The position numbers were made by a program, and so were the translations under genes. Shown here one piece after another: positions 37,212 through 44,623 of a stretch of 64,000 bases of DNA. Source of the stretch: Streptomyces sindenensis (GTDB taxonomy: Bacteria > Actinomycetota > Actinomycetes > Streptomycetales > Streptomycetaceae); assembly GCF_014649035.1 (NCBI RefSeq), contig NZ_BMSG01000009.1, positions 124,001-188,000 on the forward strand, read 5' to 3'. Position 1 is the stretch's first letter, and each line of letters starts with the position of its first letter. The notes under the pieces are model-generated. The model did no database searches. It had not been told where the DNA came from and saw only the letters and a list, made by a program, of their open reading frames with translations.

Positions 37212-37667
37212 TTACTCGCTGATCTTCCACGGCATGGTGATCCCGAACTTCCAGACGTAGACCCCGACCAGCACCGCCACGATCACGAGCCCCACCGTGG
37301 TGAGGATGATGTTGCGCCGCCGGACCTTGGGATCCAGGGCCCGCTGCGCCGCCTCGGTGACCTTGCGCTTGGTCCAGCGCAGCACCAGCTGGGCCCAGAC
37401 GAACTCGGTCGCCCAGATCGCCATGCCGGCGAAGATCACCAGCCAGCCGGGGCCGGGCAGCACCAGCATGAGCACGCCCGCGACCACGACGCCGAGGCCG
37501 ACGATGAAGACGCCGACCTGCCAGCTCAGATGGAGCGCCTTCGACGCCTTGATGAAGCCGGGCGCCCGCGAGCCCAGCGCGCGTTCCTCCCGGTCCGTTC
37601 CCCCCGTGGCGGATGCCGGGGGCGTCTGCTCGACGACCCTGTTCCGCTCGTCACTCTCCGCGTTCAT
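37212..37667 (-). CDS. PGPGW/TIGR02611-family membrane protein
   Basis: A 151-residue actinobacterial membrane protein. The motif LMLVLPGPGWLVIFAGMAIW, which names the PGPGW family, lies between two helices. A third helix is near the C terminus (IILTTVGLVIVAVLVGVYVW). Function unknown. ATG at 37667 with a weak ribosome site. Divergent from ssgB across about 200 bases. Confidence 0.88.
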   Translation of the reverse strand: MNAESDERNRVVEQTPPASATGGTDREERALGSRAPGFIKASKALHLSWQVGVFIVGLGVVVAGVLMLVLPGPGWLVIFAGMAIWATEFVWAQLVLRWTKRKVTEAAQRALDPKVRRRNIILTTVGLVIVAVLVGVYVWKFGITMPWKISE

Positions 37668-37867
37668 GAACCCAACTTACCCGACCCGCCGCGGTCACAC
37701 TTGTGTCACTGGAATGGGCGCATAACTCAAAGTTACACACCGCTGAGCGAGGGACCCGAAGCATCACAAATGGGTCAGAGGGGTTTACAACGCCACCGTA
37801 GGTGGCATGTCGATTTCGCCGACGTGCGAATCCCCGAGCGCACACTGAGCGAAAGGCCCTGGCGCTT

Positions 37868-38281
37868 ATGAACACCACGGTCAGCTGCGAGCTGCACCTG
37901 CGCCTCGTTGTGTCGAGCGAGTCCTCACTGCCTGTACCCGCGGGCCTGCGGTATGACACGGCCGATCCCTATGCCGTGCACGCCACCTTCCACACCGGAG
38001 CGGAGGAGACGGTCGAATGGGTATTCGCCCGCGACCTCCTTGCCGAGGGGCTGCACAGGCCCACCGGCACCGGAGACGTCCGCGTCTGGCCATCTCGTAG
38101 TCACGGTCAAGGCGTCGTATGCATCGCCCTGAGCTCCCCGGAGGGAGAAGCTCTGCTCGAAGCTCCGGCGCGGGCCCTGGAGTCGTTCCTGAAGAGGACC
38201 GACGCCGCGGTTCCGCCCGGCACCGAGCATCGTCACTTCGATCTCGATACGGAGCTCTCCCACATCCTGGCCGAGAGCTGA
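37868..38281 (+). CDS. ssgB: Sporulation-specific cell division regulator SsgB
   Basis: A 137-residue SsgA-like protein whose sequence (MNTTVSCELHLRLVVSSESS, then PVPAGLRYDTADPYAVHA and the end DLDTELSHILAES) is recognisable as SsgB, which is almost invariant across streptomycetes. SsgB binds FtsZ and marks future septum sites in sporulating aerial hyphae. ATG at 37868 gives exactly the known length. The upstream 200 bases contain AT-richer stretches and a GTTT element (37779-37788); in S. coelicolor ssgB is transcribed by a stress sigma factor, but I could not fix its -10 here. Confidence 0.96.
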   Translation: MNTTVSCELHLRLVVSSESSLPVPAGLRYDTADPYAVHATFHTGAEETVEWVFARDLLAEGLHRPTGTGDVRVWPSRSHGQGVVCIALSSPEGEALLEAPARALESFLKRTDAAVPPGTEHRHFDLDTELSHILAES

Positions 38282-38353
38282 GCCAGGCAGAGAGCCGCTC
38301 GACGCCGTCCGACTCGGGGCGACGGCGTCGTGCTGACAACCGCATAGGGCAGA

Positions 38354-38399
38354 CACCGGCGCCGTCGCCGCGGAATCCACCGCGACGACGGCGCCGGTG
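38354..38399 (+). terminator. Long hairpin downstream of ssgB
   Basis: CACCGGCGCCGTCG (38354-38367) pairs with 38386-38399, and a further 5 bp inside pair after one mismatch. A smaller stem (GACGCCGTC 38301-38309 with 38321-38329) precedes it. Together they look like a tandem terminator. Confidence 0.65.
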
Positions 38400-38552
38400 C
38401 GTGCGCCCCCTCTCGCTCCCCCACCCCCGGCCGCCGGAGGGGCACGTTCCGCTCCCGGGCGGGGCCGCACCGGCCCCGGCCGGGACGGGCCGAGCCAGTA
38501 GAGTCAGCCGCCATCGGCAGGCGCCCGCCCGCCGAAGGCCAGGGAGCGAAGC

Positions 38553-39137
38553 GTGCTGATCCCCCACGACACCCGGATCGCCCTCGACACGGTGGTCGAT
38601 CTGATGAACACCGCGCCGGAGAGCCAGCCGCCGCCGGACGGGACCGGGGACGGGCCCGAGGACGGGCTCGCCGACATCGCCGCGCTGTACGACTTCGCGG
38701 AGCGACATCTCATCAGCGGTGTCGGCACGCTCGGCGAGAAGGACCTGACCGCCGTGCGCGACGTACGGGCCCGCTTCGCCGAGGTCTTCGCGGCGCCCGA
38801 CCCCCGGACCGCGGCCGATCTGGTCAACCGGCTCGTCGCCGCCGCCGGGACCACCCCGCAGCTCACCGACCACGACGGCTACGACTGGCACGTGCACTAC
38901 TTCGCGCCGGACGCCTCGATCGCCGACCACCTCGCGGCCGACTGCGGCATGGCGCTGGCCTTCATCATCGTGGCGGGCGAGCAGGAGCGACTGCGGCGCT
39001 GCGAGGCCCCGGACTGCGGGCACGCGTTCGTCGACCTGTCGCGCAACCGCTCCCGCCGCTACTGCTCCAGCCGTACGTGCGGGAACCGGCTCCACGTCGC
39101 GGCATACCGGGCCCGGCGCAGGGAAGCCGCGGGGTGA
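38553..39137 (+). CDS. ABATE/CGNR zinc-finger regulator
   Basis: A 194-residue protein. The N-terminal helical ABATE-type domain (RIALDTVVDLMN) is followed by a C-terminal CGNR zinc finger with Cys pairs RRCEAPDCGHAF and YCSSRTCGNRLHVAAYRARR. Such proteins are predicted DNA-binding regulators; the inducer is unknown. GTG at 38553 with GGGAG upstream. Confidence 0.9.
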   Translation: MLIPHDTRIALDTVVDLMNTAPESQPPPDGTGDGPEDGLADIAALYDFAERHLISGVGTLGEKDLTAVRDVRARFAEVFAAPDPRTAADLVNRLVAAAGTTPQLTDHDGYDWHVHYFAPDASIADHLAADCGMALAFIIVAGEQERLRRCEAPDCGHAFVDLSRNRSRRYCSSRTCGNRLHVAAYRARRREAAG

Positions 39138-39158
39138 CGCCGCCCGCGGCGTCACCCC
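39131..39158. terminator. Terminator between CGNR and small membrane-protein genes
   Basis: A perfect 13-bp inverted repeat (39131-39143 with 39146-39158) overlaps the CGNR stop codon and lies before the convergent small gene. Confidence 0.65.
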
Positions 39159-39176
39159 GCGCGGCGGCGCGGCGCG

Positions 39177-39332
39177 TCACAGCATGAAGAGGTCGTGCAG
39201 GGCGGCCATCAGTAACAGCACCCCGATGACCGTCAGGAAGATCATCAGGGGCGGCTGGGAGAGCGCGAAGAGACAGCCGCGGGGCTCTTCGGCGGGGGGT
39301 GCGGGGGCTTCGCCCCGGGAAATGTCCACCAT
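39177..39332 (-). CDS. 51-residue membrane protein containing a TTA codon
   Basis: A short gene read directly from the minus strand. It begins MVDISRGEAPAPPAEEPRG, then a Cys-Leu-Phe turn, one membrane helix (PPLMIFLTVIGVLLLMAAL) and the end HDLFML. A Pro/Glu-rich head plus a single C-terminal helix suggests a tail-anchored microprotein. Codon 40 is TTA (complement at 39213-39215), the rare Leu codon that needs the bldA tRNA. Other codons are GC-ending. No clear ribosome site; GTG at codon 2 is an alternative start. Function unknown. Confidence 0.65.
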   Translation of the reverse strand: MVDISRGEAPAPPAEEPRGCLFALSQPPLMIFLTVIGVLLLMAALHDLFML

Positions 39333-39484
39333 CTCGGGGTGATCATGACGCACCGACGGTCGGGTTGGCGATCAACCAGCGGCATTCCGACGGGAGTTCA
39401 CCGTCCCGTGGCCATCGAAAATCGCTCCGGCGTACGGGTCGCCGTCAGACATTCGGAACCGGGCGGCCCCGGACGCCCGGGGGC

Positions 39485-39958
39485 TCAGATGCCGTGCTTC
39501 TTGAGGATGGCCTCGATGTCGCTGAAGTCGTCGCCGGACGCGGCGGCCTCCTGCTTCCTCTTCGGCTTCGACTGCGGCTTCGCCGCCGTCACCGCGGGCC
39601 CGGTCCCGCCGCCCGCGCCGAGCGAGGGGGCCGAGGCGCCCGGGGCGAGGGCCTCGTTGCGCCCGGCGGCCCGCGCGGCCTTGCGTTCCGCGCGGGTGGT
39701 GCCGCTGCGGCGCTCGATGGCGCGAGTGGTCATGAACAGCAGCCAGGAGAGGCCGAGCACCCCGAAGCCGAGCCAGACACTCGGCTTGAAGGCGATCCCG
39801 GCGAGCCACTCGACGACCCCGGTCAGCACGAGCCCGACCGGGACGAGGGAGTAGGCGGCGATCCTCGTCGCCGTGAGGAACCGCTTGCGGTACGCGGTCA
39901 CGGCGGCGATGCCCAGGCCGGCCGCCGACACCGCGGAACAGATGGTCTCGGCAAGCAT
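39485..39958 (-). CDS. Small three-helix membrane protein
   Basis: A 157-residue protein with three predicted membrane helices (AETICSAVSAAGLGIAAV, RIAAYSLVPVGLVLTGVVEW, WLGFGVLGLSWLLFM). A basic, Ala/Gly-rich tail follows, ending in an acidic helix (DDFSDIEAILKKHGI). No function known to me. ATG at 39958 has GGAGG five bases upstream of its GTG/ATG pair; a longer start at 39994 is less likely. Codons are native. Confidence 0.75.
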   Translation of the reverse strand: MLAETICSAVSAAGLGIAAVTAYRKRFLTATRIAAYSLVPVGLVLTGVVEWLAGIAFKPSVWLGFGVLGLSWLLFMTTRAIERRSGTTRAERKAARAAGRNEALAPGASAPSLGAGGGTGPAVTAAKPQSKPKRKQEAAASGDDFSDIEAILKKHGI

Positions 39959-40126
39959 CACGGCCTCCAGGCGCAGGGGGTACGTCCCTTCCATCCTGCA
40001 CCGGCGAGCGGCGTCGCGGCCACGGTGGCGGCCCACCTCAGGGACATTTCAGGGCCGGGCTCCTCCCCAGGGGGTGGGGCCCGATGCCGATTGGGTCGCG
40101 TCCGCCCGGCCTGGAAGACTGGGCAT

Positions 40127-40645
40127 ATGAGCGATTCCACCTCTGCGGCACCGGTCGTCCTCGATCTCTGGTGCGACCTCGAATGCCCCGACTGCCACCG
40201 AGCCCTCGACGACGTCCGCGCCCTGCGCGCCCGGTACGGGGACCGCGTCGAGATGCGGCTGCGGCACTTCCCGCTGGAGAAGCACAAGCACGCGTTCGCC
40301 GCGGCCCAGGCCGCCGAGGAGGCCGTCGAGCAGGGCCAGGGCTGGCCGTACATCGAGGCCCTGCTGGCCCGGACCGACGAGCTCGGCCGCACGGGCGATC
40401 CGGTCCTCCTCGACGTGGCCCGCGAACTGGGCCTGGACACCGAGGAGTTCGACACGGCGCTGATCGACGGCCGGCATCTGCTGATCGTCGACGCCGACCA
40501 CGCGGAGGGCAAGGCGATCGGCGTCACGGGCACGCCCACCTATGTGATCGGCGAGGAGCGACTGGACGGCGGCAAGAGCCAGGAGGGGCTGCGCGAGCGG
40601 ATCGAGGAGATCATCGACCGGACCCTGGCGGCGCGGGACCGCTAG
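40127..40645 (+). CDS. DsbA-family thioredoxin-like protein
   Basis: A 172-residue thioredoxin-fold protein without signal peptide. The active site is CPDC (about residues 21-24, WCDLECPDC); the long helical insertion and the cis-Pro loop TGTPTYVIG are typical of the DsbA/FrnE group. Probably a cytosolic thiol oxidoreductase or isomerase. ATG at 40127, with GGAAG about 9 bases upstream. Confidence 0.9.
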   Translation: MSDSTSAAPVVLDLWCDLECPDCHRALDDVRALRARYGDRVEMRLRHFPLEKHKHAFAAAQAAEEAVEQGQGWPYIEALLARTDELGRTGDPVLLDVARELGLDTEEFDTALIDGRHLLIVDADHAEGKAIGVTGTPTYVIGEERLDGGKSQEGLRERIEEIIDRTLAARDR

Positions 40646-40654
40646 GTCCGGTCG

Positions 40655-40688
40655 TCGAACTGCCGTCGCACCGCAGACGGCAGTTCGA
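40655..40688. terminator. Terminator between DsbA-like and GNAT genes
   Basis: A perfect 13-bp stem, TCGAACTGCCGTC (40655-40667) with 40676-40688, and an 8-base loop, between convergent genes. Confidence 0.75.
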
Positions 40689-40755
40689 GTTCGACGACAG
40701 GGCCTGGGGCGGGCCGGGACCGGGCGGCCGGCCCGGAGCGGGCCGCTGCGGCGCG

Positions 40756-41592
40756 CTACAGCGCCTTGGCCAGGTTGTACCGCGTCGTCGTGTAGCCGAG
40801 GGACTCGTACAGCCGCAGGGCCGGGGTGTTGGAGGCGAAGACGTGCAGGCCGAGCCGGTCCGCACGCCAGGCGCGGCCGATGTCCTCGGCGAGCAGCATC
40901 AGGGCCCGGCCGTAGCCCCTGCCCCGGTGCTCGTCGCGGACTTCGACGTCGAAGACGTATCCGGCCGTCCCGCCCGGCGCCGGCTCGCGCCGGGCCACCC
41001 ATACATGACCGACGACCTCGCCGGACCGGACCAGTACCCGGAAGCGCACCCCTTCGGTGGCCAGTCCGTCCGGCAGGTGGGCGGCGTGGTCGGCCTCGGA
41101 CTTGAGTCGGGCCTGCTCGGCGGGCACGCCGCGGTCGATCCAGCCCTGGGCGTACGTCCGTACCGCCTCCTGCCGCCAGGCGGCGAACTCCTCCTCGCTC
41201 ATGTCGCGCGAGGTGAGGCCCGCGGGCAGCGGGGTGGTGTCCGGGCCGAGTTCCTTGACCATGTTCCGGCTGCGTTCGGTGTAGCCGAGGGCGGCGGCGA
41301 GGCGGCGGGCCGGGTCGTTGTCGGCGGGGACCTCCACGCGCACGCGGGTGCAGCCCCACCCCCGGAGCACCTCCTCGGCGGCGAGCGCCGCGATGACGCC
41401 CCTGCCGCGTCGGCGCCGGGACTCCTCCACGCCGAGGGAGCGCAGCACTCCGGCGGTCGGGCCGAACGCGTCGTCGGTGCTGATCTCGACGGAGCCGACG
41501 GGCCGCCCGTTGTCGCACACGTCGTAGCGGCGGGCCCGAGCTCCGCCGGCCCCCTCCTGAAGCGGCCCGGACGGCCGGAGTGTCGTCGTCAT
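40756..41592 (-). CDS. Tandem GNAT acetyltransferase
   Basis: A 278-residue protein with two GNAT domains. The first (about 20-115) has SLGVEESRRRRGRGVIAALA as its acetyl-CoA loop. The second (about 150-278) has FDVEVRDEHRGRGYGRALML and ASNTPALRLYESLGY. The double layout resembles mycothiol synthase MshD, but the MshD-specific sequence was not recognisable, so the substrate is open. ATG at 41592; weak ribosome site. Confidence 0.88.
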   Translation of the reverse strand: MTTTLRPSGPLQEGAGGARARRYDVCDNGRPVGSVEISTDDAFGPTAGVLRSLGVEESRRRRGRGVIAALAAEEVLRGWGCTRVRVEVPADNDPARRLAAALGYTERSRNMVKELGPDTTPLPAGLTSRDMSEEEFAAWRQEAVRTYAQGWIDRGVPAEQARLKSEADHAAHLPDGLATEGVRFRVLVRSGEVVGHVWVARREPAPGGTAGYVFDVEVRDEHRGRGYGRALMLLAEDIGRAWRADRLGLHVFASNTPALRLYESLGYTTTRYNLAKAL

Positions 41593-41632
41593 CAAAGGTT
41601 TGTATCCCCCGGACGACGCCCCGTCACGCGCT

Positions 41633-42457
41633 TTACGGATCGAGGTCGTCACCGGCCCGCTCGGCGAAGATCCGCATGGCCTTCGCCGTCACCGGCCCGA
41701 TCCCGGGCGTGAGCTCCCGGTCGTCGACCCGGTGCACCGCCTGGATGTCACGGAGGGTGGAGGTCAGGAACACCTCGTCGGCCTCGGCGAGCACGTCCAT
41801 CGGCAGGTCGGTCTCCTCGGCGCCGGTCCACTCGACGGCCAGCGCGCGGGTGATCCCGGCGAGGCAGCCGGAGGCGACCGGCGGGGTGTGGATACGGCCG
41901 CCGAGGACGACGAACACATTGGAGCCGGTGCCTTCGCAGAGCCGGTCGGCGGTGTTGGGGAACAGCGCCTCGGACGCGCCCCTCTCCCGCGCCCGGGCCA
42001 GGGCGACGACGTTCTCCGCGTACGAGGTGGTCTTCAGGCCCGCGAGCGCGCCGCGTTCGTTGCGGGTCCAGGGCACGGTGATCACCGCCGTGCTGTCCGG
42101 GCGGCGGCTCACCCCGTCGAGGGCGACGACGAGGCTCGTCCCGTTGTCGCCCCGGTCCGAGCCGAGCGGGGACAACCCGCCCGTACAGGTGATCCGCAGG
42201 CGTCCCAGGGCGACGGGGTTGGCGTCGATGACCGCGGCGACGGCGTGCCGGACCTCGTCGTGGTCGGGGTCGGGCAGGCCGAGGCCCCGGGCGGACCGGG
42301 TGAGGCGGTCGAGGTGCCGGGTCAGCGCGAAGGGGCGCCCCTCGCTCGTACGCACCGTCTCGAAGATGCCGTCGCCTACGGTCAGGCCGTGGTCGAGCAC
42401 CGAAAGCCGGGCGTCGTCGGCGTCCCGCAGTCCGCCGTTGACCCAGATCCTCATCAT
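41633..42457 (-). CDS. pabC: Class IV aminotransferase, 4-amino-4-deoxychorismate lyase (PabC-like)
   Basis: A 274-residue PLP enzyme. RIWVNGGL, then LDHGLTVGDGIFETVR, the PLP-Lys in LKTTSYAEN, and EGTGSNVFVV are class IV hallmarks. Next to pabB it most likely releases pyruvate from aminodeoxychorismate to give p-aminobenzoate for folate. A branched-chain or D-amino-acid aminotransferase is the alternative. Two consecutive ATGs (42457, 42454) overlap the pabB stop in ATGATG; AGGAAGG lies upstream. Confidence 0.88.
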   Translation of the reverse strand: MMRIWVNGGLRDADDARLSVLDHGLTVGDGIFETVRTSEGRPFALTRHLDRLTRSARGLGLPDPDHDEVRHAVAAVIDANPVALGRLRITCTGGLSPLGSDRGDNGTSLVVALDGVSRRPDSTAVITVPWTRNERGALAGLKTTSYAENVVALARARERGASEALFPNTADRLCEGTGSNVFVVLGGRIHTPPVASGCLAGITRALAVEWTGAEETDLPMDVLAEADEVFLTSTLRDIQAVHRVDDRELTPGIGPVTAKAMRIFAERAGDDLDP

Positions 42458-43509
42458 GCGGTCCTTCCTGTCTCCGGATGCGTGCCCGACGCTACAGCGA
42501 GCAGTCGGGAGGCCTTGAGCTCGGTCTCGTCCCATTCGCGCTCCGGATCGGATCCCCAGGTGATCCCGGCGCCGGTGCCGAACCGCAACAGCGGGGCGGG
42601 GCCGGTCCGGTCGATCCAGAACGTCCGTATGCCCACGGCGAGCGACGCGGTCCCCCGGTCGGCGTCGACCCAGCCGATCGCCCCGCAGTACGGCCCGCGC
42701 GGCCCCCGTTCCAGCTCGGCGATGATCCGCAGCGCGCTGGACTTGGGCGCGCCGGTGACCGAGCCGGGCGGGAAGGCCGCGGCGAACAGCTCCGGCCAGC
42801 CCGCCCCGTCGGCCAGCAGGCCCCGGACCGTGGAGACGAGGTGGACGAGGCCCGGGTGCTTCTCCACCACACAGAGATCGGGAACGCTCACGCTGCCGGT
42901 GGCGCAGACCCGGCCGAGGTCGTTGCGGACCAGGTCCACGATCATCACGTTCTCGGCGTGGTCCTTCTCCAGCAGATCGTCCTCGGTCCGGCCGGTGCCC
43001 TTGATCGGCCCGGACTCCACCGTCCGCCCCTCGCGCCGGAGGAAGAGCTCCGGGGAGGCGGTGGCGATCTCCACCCCGTGGCCGGGCAGCCGGATCGTTC
43101 CCGCGTACGGGGCGGGGTTGCCGCGGGCGAGCAGCGAGGTCAGGGCGTCGACATCGGCGCCGGCCCCGCCGTCGGGGAGCGGCGCGGACAGCACGCGGCA
43201 GAGGTTGGCCTGGTAGACGTCGCCCGCCGCGATGTGTTCACGGATCCGCCGTACGCCCGCCGTGTAGGCGTCACGGTCCAGCGAGGAGGTCCAGTCCCCG
43301 GCGGCGGGGCCGCGCCAGGCTCCGGGCACGGGAGGGGGCACGGTCTGCCTGCTGACGTCGGAGAAGCGGGCGCAGACGATACGGCCCTCGAAATCAGCGG
43401 ATACCGCCCAGAAGCCGGACGAGTCGAGCGCCGCGGGATCGTGGGTCACATCCTGCAGACCGGAGGCTATGAGGCCGTCGAAACGGGCCAAGGGGGCGAG
43501 GTCGGACAC
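42454..43509 (-). CDS. pabB: Aminodeoxychorismate synthase component I (PabB-like)
   Basis: A 351-residue chorismate-binding enzyme. Conserved blocks: AGDVYQANLCRVL, ASPELFLRREGRTVESGPIKG, DLVRNDLGRV and PPGSVTGAPK. It aminates chorismate with ammonia from a PabA glutaminase, which is not in the window. It lacks a fused glutaminase. GTG at 43509 has no ribosome site but sits 7 bases after a TAGACT -10 element, so the transcript is probably leaderless. Confidence 0.9.
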   Translation of the reverse strand: MSDLAPLARFDGLIASGLQDVTHDPAALDSSGFWAVSADFEGRIVCARFSDVSRQTVPPPVPGAWRGPAAGDWTSSLDRDAYTAGVRRIREHIAAGDVYQANLCRVLSAPLPDGGAGADVDALTSLLARGNPAPYAGTIRLPGHGVEIATASPELFLRREGRTVESGPIKGTGRTEDDLLEKDHAENVMIVDLVRNDLGRVCATGSVSVPDLCVVEKHPGLVHLVSTVRGLLADGAGWPELFAAAFPPGSVTGAPKSSALRIIAELERGPRGPYCGAIGWVDADRGTASLAVGIRTFWIDRTGPAPLLRFGTGAGITWGSDPEREWDETELKASRLLAVASGTHPETGRTA

Positions 43510-43516
43510 GCGAATG

Positions 43517-43522
43517 AGTCTA
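43517..43522 (-). promoter_or_regulatory. -10 element for leaderless pabB mRNA
   Basis: TAGACT on the minus strand ends 7 bases before the GTG start, placing the transcription start at or next to the start codon. No clear -35 was found. Confidence 0.5.
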
Positions 43523-43582
43523 GGACGGCGCGCGGTGACCTGCGTCGGGGCGAGGACCGGGCCGAGGTCGCCGCAGCACGCT

Positions 43583-43602
43583 GCACAAACGCGTTTTTGT
43601 GC
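43583..43602. promoter_or_regulatory. Inverted repeat over the tRNA promoter -35
   Basis: GCACAAA (43583-43589) and TTTGTGC (43596-43602) form a 7-bp inverted repeat with a 6-base spacer. It overlaps the -35 box of the tRNA promoter and could be an operator. Confidence 0.35.
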
Positions 43603-43624
43603 TGGCCCAGGAATCCGCTAGAGT
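43597..43624 (+). promoter_or_regulatory. Promoter of the tRNA cluster
   Basis: TTGTGC (43597-43602), 16 bases, TAGAGT (43619-43624): a good HrdB-type match, about 43 bases before tRNA-Gly. Confidence 0.6.
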
Positions 43625-43666
43625 TCAACACGTCGCCGGGACGCGCAAGCGGAACGGGAAAGACAA

Positions 43667-43739
43667 GCGGACGTAGCTCAGTTGGTAGAGCGCAACCTTG
43701 CCAAGGTTGAGGTCGCCAGTTCGAACCTGGTCGTCCGCT
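43667..43739 (+). tRNA. tRNA-Gly (anticodon GCC)
   Basis: 73 bases. Acceptor GCGGACG/CGTCCGC, anticodon stem CAACC/GGTTG around TTGCCAA (anticodon GCC), T-loop TTCGAAC. First gene of a five-tRNA operon. Confidence 0.98.
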
Positions 43740-43777
43740 CGCAGAAGGTGGGGGATCCTTCCCGAGCCCCCACCCCT

Positions 43778-43848
43778 GGTGGAGTGGCCGAGAGGCGAGG
43801 CAACGGCCTGCAAAGCCGTCTACACGGGTTCAAATCCCGTCTCCACCT
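43778..43848 (+). tRNA. tRNA-Cys (anticodon GCA)
   Basis: 71 bases. Acceptor GGTGGAG/CTCCACC, anticodon stem ACGGC/GCCGT around CTGCAAA (anticodon GCA), T-loop TTCAAAT. Confidence 0.97.
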
Positions 43849-43852
43849 CCAA

Positions 43853-43924
43853 GGACGATTAGCTCAGCGGGAGAGCGCTTCCCTGACACGGAAGAGGTCA
43901 CTGGTTCAATCCCAGTATCGTCCA
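43853..43924 (+). tRNA. tRNA-Val (anticodon GAC), copy 1
   Basis: 72 bases. Acceptor GGACGAT/ATCGTCC, anticodon stem CTTCC/GGAAG around CTGACAC (anticodon GAC), T-loop TTCAATC. Starts 4 bases after tRNA-Cys. Confidence 0.97.
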
Positions 43925-43960
43925 CTGATCCGCAAGGATCATCGGTCCGCAAGGATCCCC

Positions 43961-44032
43961 GCGCGATTAGCTCAGCGGGAGAGCGCTTCCCTGACACGGA
44001 AGAGGTCACTGGTTCAATCCCAGTATCGCGCA
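43961..44032 (+). tRNA. tRNA-Val (anticodon GAC), copy 2
   Basis: 72 bases, the same as copy 1 except for the acceptor pairs (GCGCGAT/ATCGCGC). The spacer before it contains two copies of CCGCAAGGATC. Confidence 0.97.
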
Positions 44033-44065
44033 CGCAGTACACAGGCAGTAAACGCAGGTTCACCT

Positions 44066-44137
44066 GCGCGATTAGCTCAGCGGGAGAGCGCTTCCCTGAC
44101 ACGGAAGAGGTCACTGGTTCAATCCCAGTATCGCGCA
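44066..44137 (+). tRNA. tRNA-Val (anticodon GAC), copy 3
   Basis: 72 bases, identical to copy 2. Unlike the others it is followed by a genomic CCA (44138-44140). Last gene of the operon. Confidence 0.97.
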
Positions 44138-44142
44138 CCAGC

Positions 44143-44178
44143 AAGAACCCCCGGCCGTCTCCACGGCCGGGGGTTCTT
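44143..44178 (+). terminator. Terminator of the tRNA operon
   Basis: A perfect 16-bp stem (44143-44158 with 44163-44178), a 4-base loop and a T-rich tail (TTCTTTCGTTCG). Confidence 0.9.
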
Positions 44179-44261
44179 TCGTTCGTACGGGTCCGGTCCG
44201 GCCCGGTCCGCCCCGTCCTGCGTGGCCCGGACATCGGGCCACGCAGGCAACGGCTGACGGC

Positions 44262-44558
44262 TCAGGACGAGAAGAGCATCCGGCCGAAGCCCTTCTGGCG
44301 GCGGTGGCCGTAGTGCCCGCCGTGCTGCGGGGCGCCCCAGGCCGGAGCGTGGGCGGCGGGAGGAGCGGGCGGGTAGGCCTGCTGCGGGGCCGGGGGCGCG
44401 GGCGGAGCCTGCTGGGCCCACTGGGACTCCAGGCGGGTCAGCGACTCCAGCTCGCCGTAGTCGAGGAATATCCCCCGGCAACCGTTGCACTGCTCGATCT
44501 GCACACCGTTGCGGTTGTACGTGTTCATCTGCGCGTGACACTTCGGACACTGCATCAT
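44262..44558 (-). CDS. TFIIB-type zinc-ribbon protein
   Basis: A 98-residue protein. The N-terminal zinc ribbon has CPKCHAQMN and CNGCRGIFLDYGELE, the zf-TFIIB pattern common in small actinobacterial proteins. The C-terminal half is Pro/Ala/Gln-rich with Gly and His near the end. It may bind nucleic acid or act as a redox or zinc sensor; unknown. Two ATGs in tandem (44558, 44555); GAGGAG lies 11 bases upstream. It follows the phosphotransferase gene. Confidence 0.85.
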   Translation of the reverse strand: MMQCPKCHAQMNTYNRNGVQIEQCNGCRGIFLDYGELESLTRLESQWAQQAPPAPPAPQQAYPPAPPAAHAPAWGAPQHGGHYGHRRQKGFGRMLFSS

Positions 44559-44623
44559 CGACTCGGCTCCTCGCCCTCGTTGTGCCGTCGCCGGAATGTC
44601 TGCCCGGCCACGGTCCGTTCACC

